A DNA stretch of 64,000 nt, taken from positions 62,001 through 126,000 of the forward strand of contig NZ_JBEBMX010000003.1 in NCBI RefSeq assembly GCF_043196875.1. Reading direction: 5' to 3'. The notes under the pieces were generated by a model. It saw nothing but the letters and a program-made list of their open reading frames with translations. It ran no database searches and was not told where the DNA came from. Made by a program: the position numbers and the translations under genes. Origin of the DNA: Saccharospirillum sp043196875 (GTDB lineage: Bacteria; Pseudomonadota; Gammaproteobacteria; Pseudomonadales; Natronospirillaceae). Shown in pieces: positions 42,660 to 51,693 of the stretch (its first letter is position 1; every line of letters starts with the position of its first letter).

Positions 42660-43625
42660 TCAGCGTGCTTCCGGCAATGCATCTACGTCCAACAGCCCAC
42701 TGGCCACCGCCTGCTGACGAACCCATTGGCGCAGCAGCCGGATGCCGGCTTCCTGGCGGCGCGACGTCTTAAAGGCGAAATAGAAACGATCGCCGGTGAC
42801 CAGGCTATGACAGGGTATGCGCACCAGCTCGGGGTCGTCGTCGATGTTGTGCATATAGTCGTTGGTCAATGCCAGGCCTTGATGGTGGCGCGCGGCTTCC
42901 AGCGCCATCAACATATGGCTGAAATGCTGCACGCGGGTGCTGTCCGGCAAGGTCAGATCGGCCTGGGCAAACCAACGGCGCCAGTCTTCGGTATGGATGT
43001 CGTAGATGCTGTAGGTCGAAAGCAAGGGATAGCGCAACAACCAGGCGGGATCGATTTGCTGTGGCTCATTGCTGTCAATCAGGCCGGCTTGCTGCCAGTC
43101 GGCACACATCGACTGCCAGAATGACCGGCTGGCAATGACGAACATGCGCTCGCAATACAGCAGATCGGCGGTAAAGCCGCGGTGTTCGTTCTGCAGGGTA
43201 ATAAAACAATCGGCGACCCGATCCGACAACTGCGGCGATTCGTTCATCATTTCCAATGCCAGATCCAACTGCGGATGCTGCCGTTGCAGTGTGGGAAGCC
43301 GGGGAATCAACCAGCGTACGGCAATGGAGCTGTACATGGCAATCCGCACCCGGGTATCCACCCGGCCCTGCAATTGCTCGCTGGCGCACTCCAACTGAAA
43401 CAAGGCTGAACTGACGGCTTCCTGATACTCCCGCCCTTCGTTGGTCAAACTGAGATGACGACCCTGGCGTTGAAACAGCGCCTCGCCAAGATAGGCCTCC
43501 AACTGATGAATTTGATGGCTGACCGCGCTCTGACTGACGTTCAGCTCGATGGCGGCGCGTGAAAAGCTGTTCAGTCGGGCAACGGCTTCAAACACCGGCA
43601 AAGCTTTCAGTGGCGGCAGTTTCAT
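42660..43625 (-). CDS. LysR-family transcriptional regulator, GcvA-like
   Basis: This 321-residue regulator has an N-terminal winged helix LKALPVFEAVARLNSFSRAA followed by LNVSQSAVSHQIHQLE, then a periplasmic-binding-like effector domain. The sequence type is GcvA/AmpR-like. It is divergent from a DMT exporter and probably controls it. The effector is unknown. Confidence 0.88.
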   Translation of the reverse strand: MKLPPLKALPVFEAVARLNSFSRAAIELNVSQSAVSHQIHQLEAYLGEALFQRQGRHLSLTNEGREYQEAVSSALFQLECASEQLQGRVDTRVRIAMYSSIAVRWLIPRLPTLQRQHPQLDLALEMMNESPQLSDRVADCFITLQNEHRGFTADLLYCERMFVIASRSFWQSMCADWQQAGLIDSNEPQQIDPAWLLRYPLLSTYSIYDIHTEDWRRWFAQADLTLPDSTRVQHFSHMLMALEAARHHQGLALTNDYMHNIDDDPELVRIPCHSLVTGDRFYFAFKTSRRQEAGIRLLRQWVRQQAVASGLLDVDALPEAR

Positions 43626-43636
43626 CGCAGATCCTG

Positions 43637-43659
43637 TTATCTAAAAAACTAATAGATAA
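43637..43659. promoter_or_regulatory. LysR-type operator candidate
   Basis: Perfect inverted repeat with arms TTATCTA (43637-43643) and TAGATAA (43653-43659), spacer nine bases, 12 bases upstream of the LysR gene and in front of the divergent exporter. Confidence 0.5.
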
Positions 43660-43756
43660 AAGAATAACTCATTTCTCGGGCTGGCGCTGTCGCACTAAAC
43701 TGCGCTCCTCTGGTGCATTCCGGCACCATCATGGGTTATCGATTTAGGAGTCTGTT

Positions 43757-44644
43757 ATGTCGGGTAAGACGGTTCCCAGCGCCATCCTCTTGCTGGTGAT
43801 CGGCAATGCCCTGGCGCTATTGTCGGACATCATCATCAAGTTGCAGGACGCCGACGCGCCCATTTTCCAGTTTATTCTGGTGCGTACTCTGTGCGTGCTG
43901 GTCATTCTGCTGCCATTGCTTGGTCAGGTAGACCGTCAGCAGCTGTTAAGGGGCTGGAAAATCCATCTGCTGCGTGCCCATATCAGCATCTTTGGCATAG
44001 CCTGCATGGTGGTGGCGCTTAAGTCCCTGCCCTTGGCAACCGCCAATGCCGTCTTCTATGCCGCACCTTTGCTGGTCATGCTGTTGGGATTGCTGTTTTT
44101 TGGTGAGCGCTTGACCGCGCCCAGCCTGATCGCCGTGGTCAGCGGTTTTGTTGGCATCGTGGTTATCCTGCGGCCGGTCAGCTTTGACTGGGGCAGCTTA
44201 AGTGCGGTGGGTGTGGCTTTTACGCTGGCGATCGGTGTGCTGCTGGTGCGTAAGCTGCCGTCGGGTCAGTCGACCGTGCATTCACTGGTGCTGGTGCATG
44301 TGTTGATGCTGCCTTCTCTGGTAGTGCTAACCTTGATTGAAGGCGCCAGCTGGAAAGCTGAAATCCTGCTCGCCGCCTTTGGTTCGGCCTTCTTTATTCT
44401 CTGCTACCAGGTGACGGTGCTGAAGGCTTATCGCTGGGTAGCGGCCAATCAGGTGACCAGTGCCGAGTACACCGGTTTGATCTGGGCAATACTGGGCGGC
44501 TGGGTACTCTTTGGCGAGCAACCGGATCTGTTCTTTATTCTCGGCTCGCTCATGATCATTGTGCCGCTGTTGTGGCTGGGACTGCGTGAACGGCGCCCTC
44601 GCCGTCGCGCCAAAGAACAGCTTCAAGCCTCGACAATCCAGTAA
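43757..44644 (+). CDS. EamA/DMT-family transporter
   Basis: This inner-membrane permease has 295 residues, ten predicted transmembrane segments and the two EamA repeats (GNALALLSDIIIKLQD..., then FTLAIGVLLVRKLP...). The family exports amino acids or metabolites; the substrate is unknown. It is divergent from a LysR gene and overlaps the convergent apbE gene by 22 bases. Confidence 0.85.
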   Translation: MSGKTVPSAILLLVIGNALALLSDIIIKLQDADAPIFQFILVRTLCVLVILLPLLGQVDRQQLLRGWKIHLLRAHISIFGIACMVVALKSLPLATANAVFYAAPLLVMLLGLLFFGERLTAPSLIAVVSGFVGIVVILRPVSFDWGSLSAVGVAFTLAIGVLLVRKLPSGQSTVHSLVLVHVLMLPSLVVLTLIEGASWKAEILLAAFGSAFFILCYQVTVLKAYRWVAANQVTSAEYTGLIWAILGGWVLFGEQPDLFFILGSLMIIVPLLWLGLRERRPRRRAKEQLQASTIQ

Positions 44645-45570
44645 GGCAAGCCCGTTTCGGCGAGAAATTCACGGGCGTCAGCTCCGGCGAGCATGGCCAG
44701 GCTGGCGACCAGACCACTCTGAATACAGCTGGGTGCCGCGACCGTGACCGATCGCGGCGCCTGTTCAATTGGCCAGCCGGTTTTGGGGTCGAGTAAATGG
44801 CTGTAGCGATGGCCATTTTTGAGCAGAAAACGACGGCTGTCGCCGGATGTCGCCAATCCACCTTTGGACAACTTCAGCAGCATCGACGACTGACCATCGT
44901 TGTCCGGCGCTTCAATACCGACGCGCCAGGGTGTCTGATCCGCCCGAGGACCATTGCAAGCCAGATCCCCACCCAGATTGATCACGATCCCTACTGACTT
45001 CCAAGCCGACGGCAGCGCTTGCAGGCACTTGCCCAAGGCGCGGTCCGCGGCGTATTCCTTACCGATGCCACCGAAATCGAGTTCCATGCCGGCGGGCAAG
45101 GTCAGCCAGCCGCCAGCAATGTTGCCCTGCTTGTCGGCCGGATCGCTATGCCACTCGACTTTCTGCCAGCCAATCCGTGTCAGCAGAGCCTCGACCGCCT
45201 GAGGTTCCGGTAGCCGATCACTGCCATCAAACTTCCACACCTGACGCAACAAGCCCGAGGTCAGATCGAAACGACCGTCCGACAACTGCCAGGCCTGGTC
45301 GGCAAAATTCAGCAGGCGAGCGGTTTCGGCATCGACCCGCTGGGCTTGATCGGGCTGGGCGTGCAAGGCGGTAAAGAGGTTGTCCCGGCGATAACGGCTG
45401 TAACGTTGCTCGATACGCCACACTTCGTGGGCGGCGACGCTTGCCAGCCGCCGCGCCAACTGTTGCTGCGCCTTGGGTAACGCAATGAGCACTTCGCAGG
45501 GACTGGCCATGGCGTCGAAACGCCCCAGCCAGGCCCCGTCGTGCCATTGCAGACGCAGCTTTTGCGACAT
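44623..45570 (-). CDS. apbE: ApbE-like FAD:protein FMN transferase
   Basis: ApbE attaches FMN covalently to Thr/Ser in Dxx(S/T)GA(T/S) motifs. This 315-residue protein has MELDFGGIGKEYAADRAL, INLGGDLACNG and YSHLLDPKTGWPIE. It is odd in two ways. It lacks a signal peptide or lipobox, and the C-terminal Mg-binding segment, normally with AD and T, reads PSCIQSGLVASLAML. It overlaps the DUF3570 stop by TGATG, so the flavinylation target is likely that neighbour. Confidence 0.85.
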   Translation of the reverse strand: MSQKLRLQWHDGAWLGRFDAMASPCEVLIALPKAQQQLARRLASVAAHEVWRIEQRYSRYRRDNLFTALHAQPDQAQRVDAETARLLNFADQAWQLSDGRFDLTSGLLRQVWKFDGSDRLPEPQAVEALLTRIGWQKVEWHSDPADKQGNIAGGWLTLPAGMELDFGGIGKEYAADRALGKCLQALPSAWKSVGIVINLGGDLACNGPRADQTPWRVGIEAPDNDGQSSMLLKLSKGGLATSGDSRRFLLKNGHRYSHLLDPKTGWPIEQAPRSVTVAAPSCIQSGLVASLAMLAGADAREFLAETGLPYWIVEA

Positions 45571-46874
45571 CAGAAACGACTTCCGATGGTGAACATCACA
45601 GCGGTCATTTCCGGCAGATCGCCGGCATCGGCTGGAGTGGTGTCTGAGCTGAAGTCACGTGGCATCTGTCGATAGGCCGCCAGTCGGGTGTAGAGCTCGG
45701 TGCGCTCGTTGAAGCGATAACCATAGCGCACACCCAGCGTCCAGGCGTCGAAATCGCCCAGCCGATAATCGGCCGTCAGCGCATCCGGATTATCGGCCAG
45801 TTGCGCCGAGGTGACGTAAGGCTGATAGGCGTCGATCGCCGATTGCGAATACCAGCGTGCCTGAGGCTCAAGATACTGGTGACCGAAGCGCCAGCGGTAG
45901 CGCGCATCGACGGTATGAGAGGTCATGCCCCAGTCATCGAACAGGAAGCGGTAGCTGCCATCGATGATGTCGCCACTGCCGAACTGGTATTTGCCCTGCC
46001 AGAACAGCGCTTGTTTTAAACGGCTGTCCGGACGTTGCTCATAGCGGTAACCCTGGACCGTGCCTCCAGCGGTATCGAACTCACTGATGATTTTATAGGG
46101 GTCGCTCAAGTAACCGTCGTTAAAACTGAGGCTGTAATTGAACTGCATCAGAGCGCGACGATTGATGATCTGGCTGACACCCAGTATCACATCGGTGACC
46201 TGCTTATCGGCCTCACTGCCGTCACGGCTGGCGGCGAAATCGGAGTTGAAACTCGGACTGCCGGGTTCGGCCATGGCGCTAAGCCCAACTGGTACACCCC
46301 CTTCGGGCGACAGGGTGTCCATCGACAGATTGGTCGCCAAGGTCACAGTGGTGTTCTTCTGGTTGAAATAGCGCGACAGGCTGGCGTTGAGACCCCGGGA
46401 TTCATAGTCGTGTTCGGTGGAATAATGCACGCCGGTCGAGTAACTCCAGTCCCGCCCCCAGGGCGCGCTCCACTGGATGTTGCCGGTGTAGCGCGTGTCT
46501 CTGAAGGTATCATCGAGTGGTAACTGGCCGGATTCGACGGTGTAACTGCCCCGCCCTGACGGCCGGGTAAAGGTTTGCGGTTGATCGGTCGGCAGCGCGC
46601 CGTTGGGCGACGCTCCAGTCAGCGTATCCAGCGTCAGTTTGAAACTGAGCTGGGTTTCACTGTCGAAATTACGGGCCGCGCCCAAGATGGCTTCGGTCGC
46701 TTGAACGCGATCGTCGCTTTCTGAATACTGCATCACGGCCGCATCAAAGTCCCAACGCTCTAGTTCACCGGCCATGGCCTGATTGGGCAAGCCCTGTAAG
46801 ACCGCACCGCCGATAGCCGCCAAGCTGGCACTGAGCGCCATGGTCTGGCGCGACACTGGTTTATTCGTTTTCAT
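45570..46874 (-). CDS. DUF3570 outer-membrane beta-barrel with flavinylation-like motif
   Basis: A predicted signal peptide ends near NQAMA, and the rest has alternating amphipathic strands with many Tyr and Trp, ending in IGSRF with a C-terminal Phe, as for outer-membrane barrels. It matches DUF3570. Residues 83-89 are DTLTGAS, matching the ApbE target motif, and the gene next door is apbE. I start at ATG 46874, where AGGAG is well spaced; ATG 46880 is too close to it. About 434 residues. Confidence 0.8.
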   Translation of the reverse strand: MKTNKPVSRQTMALSASLAAIGGAVLQGLPNQAMAGELERWDFDAAVMQYSESDDRVQATEAILGAARNFDSETQLSFKLTLDTLTGASPNGALPTDQPQTFTRPSGRGSYTVESGQLPLDDTFRDTRYTGNIQWSAPWGRDWSYSTGVHYSTEHDYESRGLNASLSRYFNQKNTTVTLATNLSMDTLSPEGGVPVGLSAMAEPGSPSFNSDFAASRDGSEADKQVTDVILGVSQIINRRALMQFNYSLSFNDGYLSDPYKIISEFDTAGGTVQGYRYEQRPDSRLKQALFWQGKYQFGSGDIIDGSYRFLFDDWGMTSHTVDARYRWRFGHQYLEPQARWYSQSAIDAYQPYVTSAQLADNPDALTADYRLGDFDAWTLGVRYGYRFNERTELYTRLAAYRQMPRDFSSDTTPADAGDLPEMTAVMFTIGSRF

Positions 46875-46891
46875 GCGCATCTCCTGCGAAA

Positions 46892-47122
46892 TCAGTTACA
46901 GCCACAACCGCCGCCGCCAAAGCCGCGGCCACCACTGCTGCCTTCTTTACTGAAGTAGACGTGATCGTCGAGCGACGCCTCAATCGGATCGCTGATTAAT
47001 TCCATATCCTGCTGTGCCAGCAGGTCGCGCTCCCAGGGTTTAACACCGAGGTTGCTGCAGCCGGTTAGTGCGAAAGCCAGAACCGTGGAAAGCGCCAGAT
47101 AAGTCAGATTTTTCATGCTCAT
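46892..47122 (-). CDS. DUF4266 small lipoprotein with Cys-rich C-terminus
   Basis: This 76-residue protein starts MSMKNLTYLAL with a lipobox LTGC, then VKPWERDLLAQQDM, a DDHVYFSKEG segment and a Gly-rich tail ending GGGGCGCN. This is the DUF4266 pattern; the family regularly neighbours DUF3570. The tail cysteines could bind metal or be modified. The start overlaps the thioredoxin stop (TGATG). Confidence 0.82.
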   Translation of the reverse strand: MSMKNLTYLALSTVLAFALTGCSNLGVKPWERDLLAQQDMELISDPIEASLDDHVYFSKEGSSGGRGFGGGGCGCN

Positions 47123-47667
47123 CACTCCGCAAGCAGTTGTTCGATGCTGGCTTCGTAGTCGGCAACACGGCCGCTGTGAAAACCGGTGTGGGTGGCACGG
47201 ACCCGACCTTGGCGATCGATCAGGTAGCTCGATGGCATGCCGATCAGGCCGTAGGCTTCGGGCCACTGAGCCTGGCTATCGAAGGCGATGGTGAAATCGG
47301 CCGGTACCGCTTCAAGAAACGCCCGAGCCGCCGCCGTGTCCTGGTCCAGATTGACGCCGACAATGACCAGACCGTCGTCGCTATAGCGTTGTTGCACCTG
47401 GTTCATCCAGGGGAAGGATTCGCGGCATGGACCGCACCAGGAGGCCCAGAAGTCGAGCAATACGACCTGGCCGTGCAAGTCATTCAGCGTTAATTCGCCG
47501 CCATCGATGGTCGGCAATGGCTGATCGCTCATCGCCGCCAAAGGCGCCGCATCGGCCTCAGTGAGTTCATCGGCTTGAGCAACGGACACCCAGACCACCA
47601 ATAACAGTCCCAGCACGACCGCGTTTAGAGCCGCATTGAGAGAAAAGTTGCGTAGCATGATTGTCAT
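47122..47667 (-). CDS. TlpA-like periplasmic thioredoxin
   Basis: This 181-residue protein has an N-terminal hydrophobic signal (NAVVLGLLLVVWVSVAQA) and a thioredoxin fold with WASWCGPCRESFP and the cis-proline segment GMPSSYLID. It reduces or oxidises partner cysteines in the periplasm. It is the first gene of the tlpA-DUF4266-DUF3570-apbE operon and is divergent from dsbD, which could keep it reduced. Confidence 0.88.
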   Translation of the reverse strand: MTIMLRNFSLNAALNAVVLGLLLVVWVSVAQADELTEADAAPLAAMSDQPLPTIDGGELTLNDLHGQVVLLDFWASWCGPCRESFPWMNQVQQRYSDDGLVIVGVNLDQDTAAARAFLEAVPADFTIAFDSQAQWPEAYGLIGMPSSYLIDRQGRVRATHTGFHSGRVADYEASIEQLLAE

Positions 47668-47714
47668 AACACCAACCTTTTTTGTGGATTCGCAGGCCAG
47701 CTTGCCCGGCGCAA

Positions 47715-47766
47715 CTTAAGGCAGTCTTAAGCGCTATTTAAGGTGCCCTTAAGGTTGCTCGATAAA
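47715..47766 (+). promoter_or_regulatory. dsbD promoter with four 11-bp-spaced CTTAAG repeats
   Basis: Hexamers start at 47715, 47726, 47737 and 47748: CTTAAG, CTTAAG, TTTAAG, CTTAAG, each separated by five bases. Pairs of this form are the binding mode of PmrA/QseB-type regulators. The third overlaps the expected -35 and GATAAA at 47761 may be the -10. The response regulator two genes downstream is the obvious candidate. Confidence 0.7.
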
Positions 47767-47796
47767 GCTGGGCGGATGAAAAACGAGGAGGTCGTT

Positions 47797-49623
47797 ATGA
47801 AATCCGCCAAAATCTATTATTACGTTGCTCTGTTGTTGGTTTGCTGTGTGTCCTGGGCGCAAGCTGAGGACTTTCTGCCGCCGGACCAGGCCTTTGCCAG
47901 CCAGGTTCAGTTCGATGACGAACAATCCCAGTTGCAGGCGCAATGGGATATTGCTCCGGGTTATTACCTCTATCGCAATAGAGTGCAGCTGAGCGTCAAT
48001 GGCCAAAGCCAGCCAATTAGCTTTGTCACCTCATCGCAGCTTAAAGAGGATCCTTATTTCGGCCCCACCGAGGTTTTCCACGACCAGCTCACCATCACCT
48101 CGCCGATACCTGCTGGCACGGCCTCGCCTTATGACGTTGCGCTGGTTTATCAAGGCTGCGCAGAAGCCGGACTCTGTTATTCGCCCCAGACCAAGCGGCT
48201 GAGCTTTACGCCGACGAATGCGCCGGCAACTGTGGTCACCACCGAGCTCTCTGCTGCGGACAACAGTGCTGCGGTACGACCGGAAAACACCGCTAATGCC
48301 TCCGGTTTGGCGCAATGGATGGCCGATGCTAATCGTTTTTGGATGTTGGCAACCTTCTTCGTGCTGGGTCTGGGACTGACCTTTACACCCTGTGTATTGC
48401 CGATGATTCCGATTTTGGCTGGCATCATCGCCGGTCAGGGCGAAAGCCTCAGCGTCCGCAAAGGCGTCAGCCTGTCATTGGCCTATGTGCTGGGCATGGC
48501 AACGACCTACTCACTGGCCGGTATTCTGGTGGGTTTCTTTGGCGCCCGCCTGAATCTGCAAAGCGCTTTGCAAAACCCGATAGCGCTGTCGGTTTTTGCG
48601 GCCATCTTTGTGGCGCTGTCTTTGGCCATGTTCGGCTTTTACGAGTTGCAGGCCCCGGCCTTTATCCGCAATCGCCTGGGTCAGGTCGATACCGGTGGCG
48701 CCAAAGGCGGGCTAGCCCGCTATGGCAGTGTTGCCCTGATGGGGCTGATTTCCGCCTTGGTCGTTTCTCCTTGCGTGTCGGCGCCGCTGGCCGGTGCCTT
48801 GGTGTACATCAGCACCACCGGTGATGCCTGGCTCGGTGGTGGTGCGCTCTTTATGCTCAGCCTGGGTATGGGTGCGCCCTTGTTACTGGTTGGTGCCGGT
48901 GGGGGTCGTTTGTTGCCCAAAGCGGGCATGTGGATGATTGCGGTTAAGCAGTTCTTTGGCGTGGTGTTGCTGGGTATTGCCATCAGCCTGGTGTCGCGTT
49001 TTATTCCCGCGGCTTTGAGCCTGGCGCTGTGGGGACTGTTGATCCTGATCTACGCAGCGCAACTGGGCTTAGGCGGTGAACTGAATACTGGCTGGCAGAA
49101 GACTCGTCGTGGTATTGCCGCTGCCATGGGGCTCTATTCCGGCGCTTTGTTGATTGGCGCCCTCGCCGGCCATGGCGATCCGTTGCAGCCTCTGGCGGGT
49201 TTGAATAGTCCCGCGGTCGCCGGTCAAACCCAGACTGCAAAGGCGGAATTATTTGAGCGCACCGCCGATGTCGCCGCACTCAATCAACAATTGGCCGTTG
49301 CCCAGCGCGCTGGTCAGGTGGTGGTGTTGGATTTGTACGCTGACTGGTGCACGGCCTGCAAAGACATGGAGAAAAGCGTTTTTGCTCACGAAAGCGGCAA
49401 TTACGATGGTCAGGTGCGTTTTCTGCAGCTCGACATAACCCGCAACAGCCCCGAACAGGTGGCCTTTCTCAATGATCACCACTTGTTTGGCCCGCCGGCT
49501 CTGCTTTACTTCAGCGCTGATGGGGAAGAAAACGATGCGTTGCGCACCCTGGGTGAAATTGATTTTCAGCAATGGCGCGCTCAGTTGAGTCAGTTAATGT
49601 CGAACGGCAGCCAACCTCTGTAA
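47797..49623 (+). CDS. dsbD: Thiol:disulfide interchange protein DsbD
   Basis: DsbD carries electrons from cytoplasmic thioredoxin across the inner membrane to periplasmic thiols. It has 608 residues: a signal peptide, an alpha domain with YQGCAEAGLCY, an eight-helix beta domain with LTFTPCVLPMIPI and LVVSPCVSAPLAG, and a gamma thioredoxin domain with DWCTACKDME. ATG 47797 is preceded by GAGGAGG. It is followed closely by a two-component system and is divergent from tlpA. Confidence 0.95.
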   Translation: MKSAKIYYYVALLLVCCVSWAQAEDFLPPDQAFASQVQFDDEQSQLQAQWDIAPGYYLYRNRVQLSVNGQSQPISFVTSSQLKEDPYFGPTEVFHDQLTITSPIPAGTASPYDVALVYQGCAEAGLCYSPQTKRLSFTPTNAPATVVTTELSAADNSAAVRPENTANASGLAQWMADANRFWMLATFFVLGLGLTFTPCVLPMIPILAGIIAGQGESLSVRKGVSLSLAYVLGMATTYSLAGILVGFFGARLNLQSALQNPIALSVFAAIFVALSLAMFGFYELQAPAFIRNRLGQVDTGGAKGGLARYGSVALMGLISALVVSPCVSAPLAGALVYISTTGDAWLGGGALFMLSLGMGAPLLLVGAGGGRLLPKAGMWMIAVKQFFGVVLLGIAISLVSRFIPAALSLALWGLLILIYAAQLGLGGELNTGWQKTRRGIAAAMGLYSGALLIGALAGHGDPLQPLAGLNSPAVAGQTQTAKAELFERTADVAALNQQLAVAQRAGQVVVLDLYADWCTACKDMEKSVFAHESGNYDGQVRFLQLDITRNSPEQVAFLNDHHLFGPPALLYFSADGEENDALRTLGEIDFQQWRAQLSQLMSNGSQPL

Positions 49624-49633
49624 TGGAAGATGC

Positions 49634-50302
49634 ATGCGCCTACTGTTGATTGAAGATGACGCCGATCTGCGTGACGGCGTCCGCACTGCCTTAAAATCGG
49701 AAGGTTACACGCTCGACTGCCTCGGTGATGGACGTCAGGCGTTACATGCGCTGCGTCATGAGGTCTTCGATCTGGTGTTGTTGGACCTGGGTTTGCCCGG
49801 CCTGGATGGTCTTACGGTGTTAAAGACGCTGCGCTCAGAAAGCCAACAAACACCGGTGCTGATCCTCACCGCCCGCGATGCGGTAACCGACCGCATTGCC
49901 GGGCTCGACAGTGGCGCCGATGATTATCTGGTTAAACCCTTCGATATCACCGAACTGAAAGCCCGCATCCGTGCTCTGCTGCGACGCAGCGCCGGTCGGG
50001 CCGACAGCAGTCTGACCGTTGGCGAGCTGCGCATCGAACCGCAAAGCCAGACGGTCTACTTTCAGGACCAAGCCGTTTCCCTGACTCGCCGTGAATTTGC
50101 GCTGTTGCATGAATTGGCGAATCAGCCCGGCCATGTCTTTACCCGCGACCATCTGCAGCAACTGCTTTATGGCTGGGATGACGATGTCGAGAGCAACGCA
50201 CTGGAGGTTCATGTGCATCATCTGCGCAAGAAGCTGTTCCCGGCCTTGATTCGCACCTTGCGCGGTGTGGGTTATGCCCTGGATAAGGACGCCCGCTCGT
50301 GA
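49634..50302 (+). CDS. OmpR-family response regulator, PmrA/QseB-like
   Basis: This is a 222-residue regulator: receiver with EDDADLRDG, phospho-acceptor D in LVLLDLGLPGLDG and K in YLVKPF, then a winged helix with LTRREFALLHELA and VEVHVHHLRKKL-like sequence. It lies 10 bases after dsbD, so it is in the same operon. CTTAAG repeats at the operon promoter fit its family. Confidence 0.93.
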   Translation: MRLLLIEDDADLRDGVRTALKSEGYTLDCLGDGRQALHALRHEVFDLVLLDLGLPGLDGLTVLKTLRSESQQTPVLILTARDAVTDRIAGLDSGADDYLVKPFDITELKARIRALLRRSAGRADSSLTVGELRIEPQSQTVYFQDQAVSLTRREFALLHELANQPGHVFTRDHLQQLLYGWDDDVESNALEVHVHHLRKKLFPALIRTLRGVGYALDKDARS

Positions 50303-51693
50303 TTCCCAACGCCATCCGCACCCGAACCCTCGGTGCTGCGCTGTTGTTGCTGGTTGTCGTCAGTTCGCTGATCGCCTGGAACAGCTTTAACGATGCGGCG
50401 CACGAAGTTGAAGAACTCTATGACGCCCATCTGGCGCAACAGGCGCGATTGCTGGGCAATCTGGTATCGGGGCTGAATCGAACCTCGCTCAGTCAGCTCG
50501 AGAAACTGCGCCTGCTGAGCACCCTGGAGACGCTCAGCGCGCAAGCCGACCCGCGTCAGGGACATCCTTACGAGAGCAAGGTGGTGTTTCAGGTCTGGTT
50601 GGATCAGCAGTTGATTCTGCGTTCGGTCAATGCACCGTCGGAACGGCTGACCGATCTCACCGGCGGCTACGGTGAAGAACAGGTTGAAGGCCAGCGCTGG
50701 CGTGTTTTTGTGTTGCCCGATACCCAGAGTGAAGAACGCATCATCATCGCTGAGCGACAGGATGTCCGGGGTGAACTGGTGGAAAACATCGCCTGGCGCA
50801 GCCTGATTCCCGAGTTGATTGGCCTGCCCCTGCTGGGCCTGTTGCTGTGGTGGGCTATCGGCTTTGGTCTGCGCCCCTTGGCGCAACTGGCTGAGCAAAT
50901 TCGACAGCGTGACCGTCGTTCACTGGAGCCGCTGGCGCAACGACACCTGCCGGCCGAGCTGGAACTGATTCAGGACGCCATTAATCATCTTCTGCTGCAG
51001 TTAAAACAGCGTCTGGAGCGCGAACAGCGGTTTATCGCTGATGCCGCCCACGAACTGCGTACGCCCTTATCTGTCCTCAGTCTGCACACCCAGAACGCGC
51101 TCGGCAGCCTGGACGAAACGGATCGGCAAAACGCTCTTCAAGCGCTGCATACCGGCATAGACCGCACCACGCGCATTGTGTCTCAACTGCTGACACTGGC
51201 GCGCCTGGATCCGGATGACAGTCCGCCGAGGCAGTTTATTGATCCTTTAGCGGTCAGTCGCCAGGTGCTGGCCGACCTGGCGCCGCTGGCTTGGCGTGAT
51301 GACGTTGAGCTACTTTTGGTCAACGACGAGGCGGACGCTCCCTGGCAGCTCTCCGTTGAAGCCGGCGGCCTGGAAATACTGCTGCAAAACCTGATCAGCA
51401 ATGCCATTTCCCATGCAGCAGCGGGATTGCGCATTGAGATTCAGTGGCGTGCACTGGGCAATGGACTCGAATTGAGCGTTCAGGACCATGGCCCTGGCGT
51501 GAGTGAAGCTGAGAAGCCACAACTGATGGAGCGTTTCTATCGAACAGGTAGCACGGCCGGTGCGGGTCTGGGGTTATCGATTGTGGCGCGGATTGTTGAA
51601 CGGCATCAGGCTGTGGTGCAGCTGGACGATACTCCCGGCGGGGGCTTAATCGTCCGTATTCTCTGGCCACAACGTCGGGTAGTCGCGCACTAA
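50299..51693 (+). CDS. Sensor histidine kinase, QseC/PmrB-like
   Basis: This inner-membrane kinase has 464 residues: transmembrane helices at about 12-30 and 165-190 with a periplasmic sensor between, HisKA with ADAAHELRTPLSVL, and an ATPase with NLISNAISHA and DHGPGV. GTG 50299 overlaps the regulator stop. It ends in a 48-base overlap with the convergent solute-binding gene. Confidence 0.92.
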   Translation: MIPNAIRTRTLGAALLLLVVVSSLIAWNSFNDAAHEVEELYDAHLAQQARLLGNLVSGLNRTSLSQLEKLRLLSTLETLSAQADPRQGHPYESKVVFQVWLDQQLILRSVNAPSERLTDLTGGYGEEQVEGQRWRVFVLPDTQSEERIIIAERQDVRGELVENIAWRSLIPELIGLPLLGLLLWWAIGFGLRPLAQLAEQIRQRDRRSLEPLAQRHLPAELELIQDAINHLLLQLKQRLEREQRFIADAAHELRTPLSVLSLHTQNALGSLDETDRQNALQALHTGIDRTTRIVSQLLTLARLDPDDSPPRQFIDPLAVSRQVLADLAPLAWRDDVELLLVNDEADAPWQLSVEAGGLEILLQNLISNAISHAAAGLRIEIQWRALGNGLELSVQDHGPGVSEAEKPQLMERFYRTGSTAGAGLGLSIVARIVERHQAVVQLDDTPGGGLIVRILWPQRRVVAH

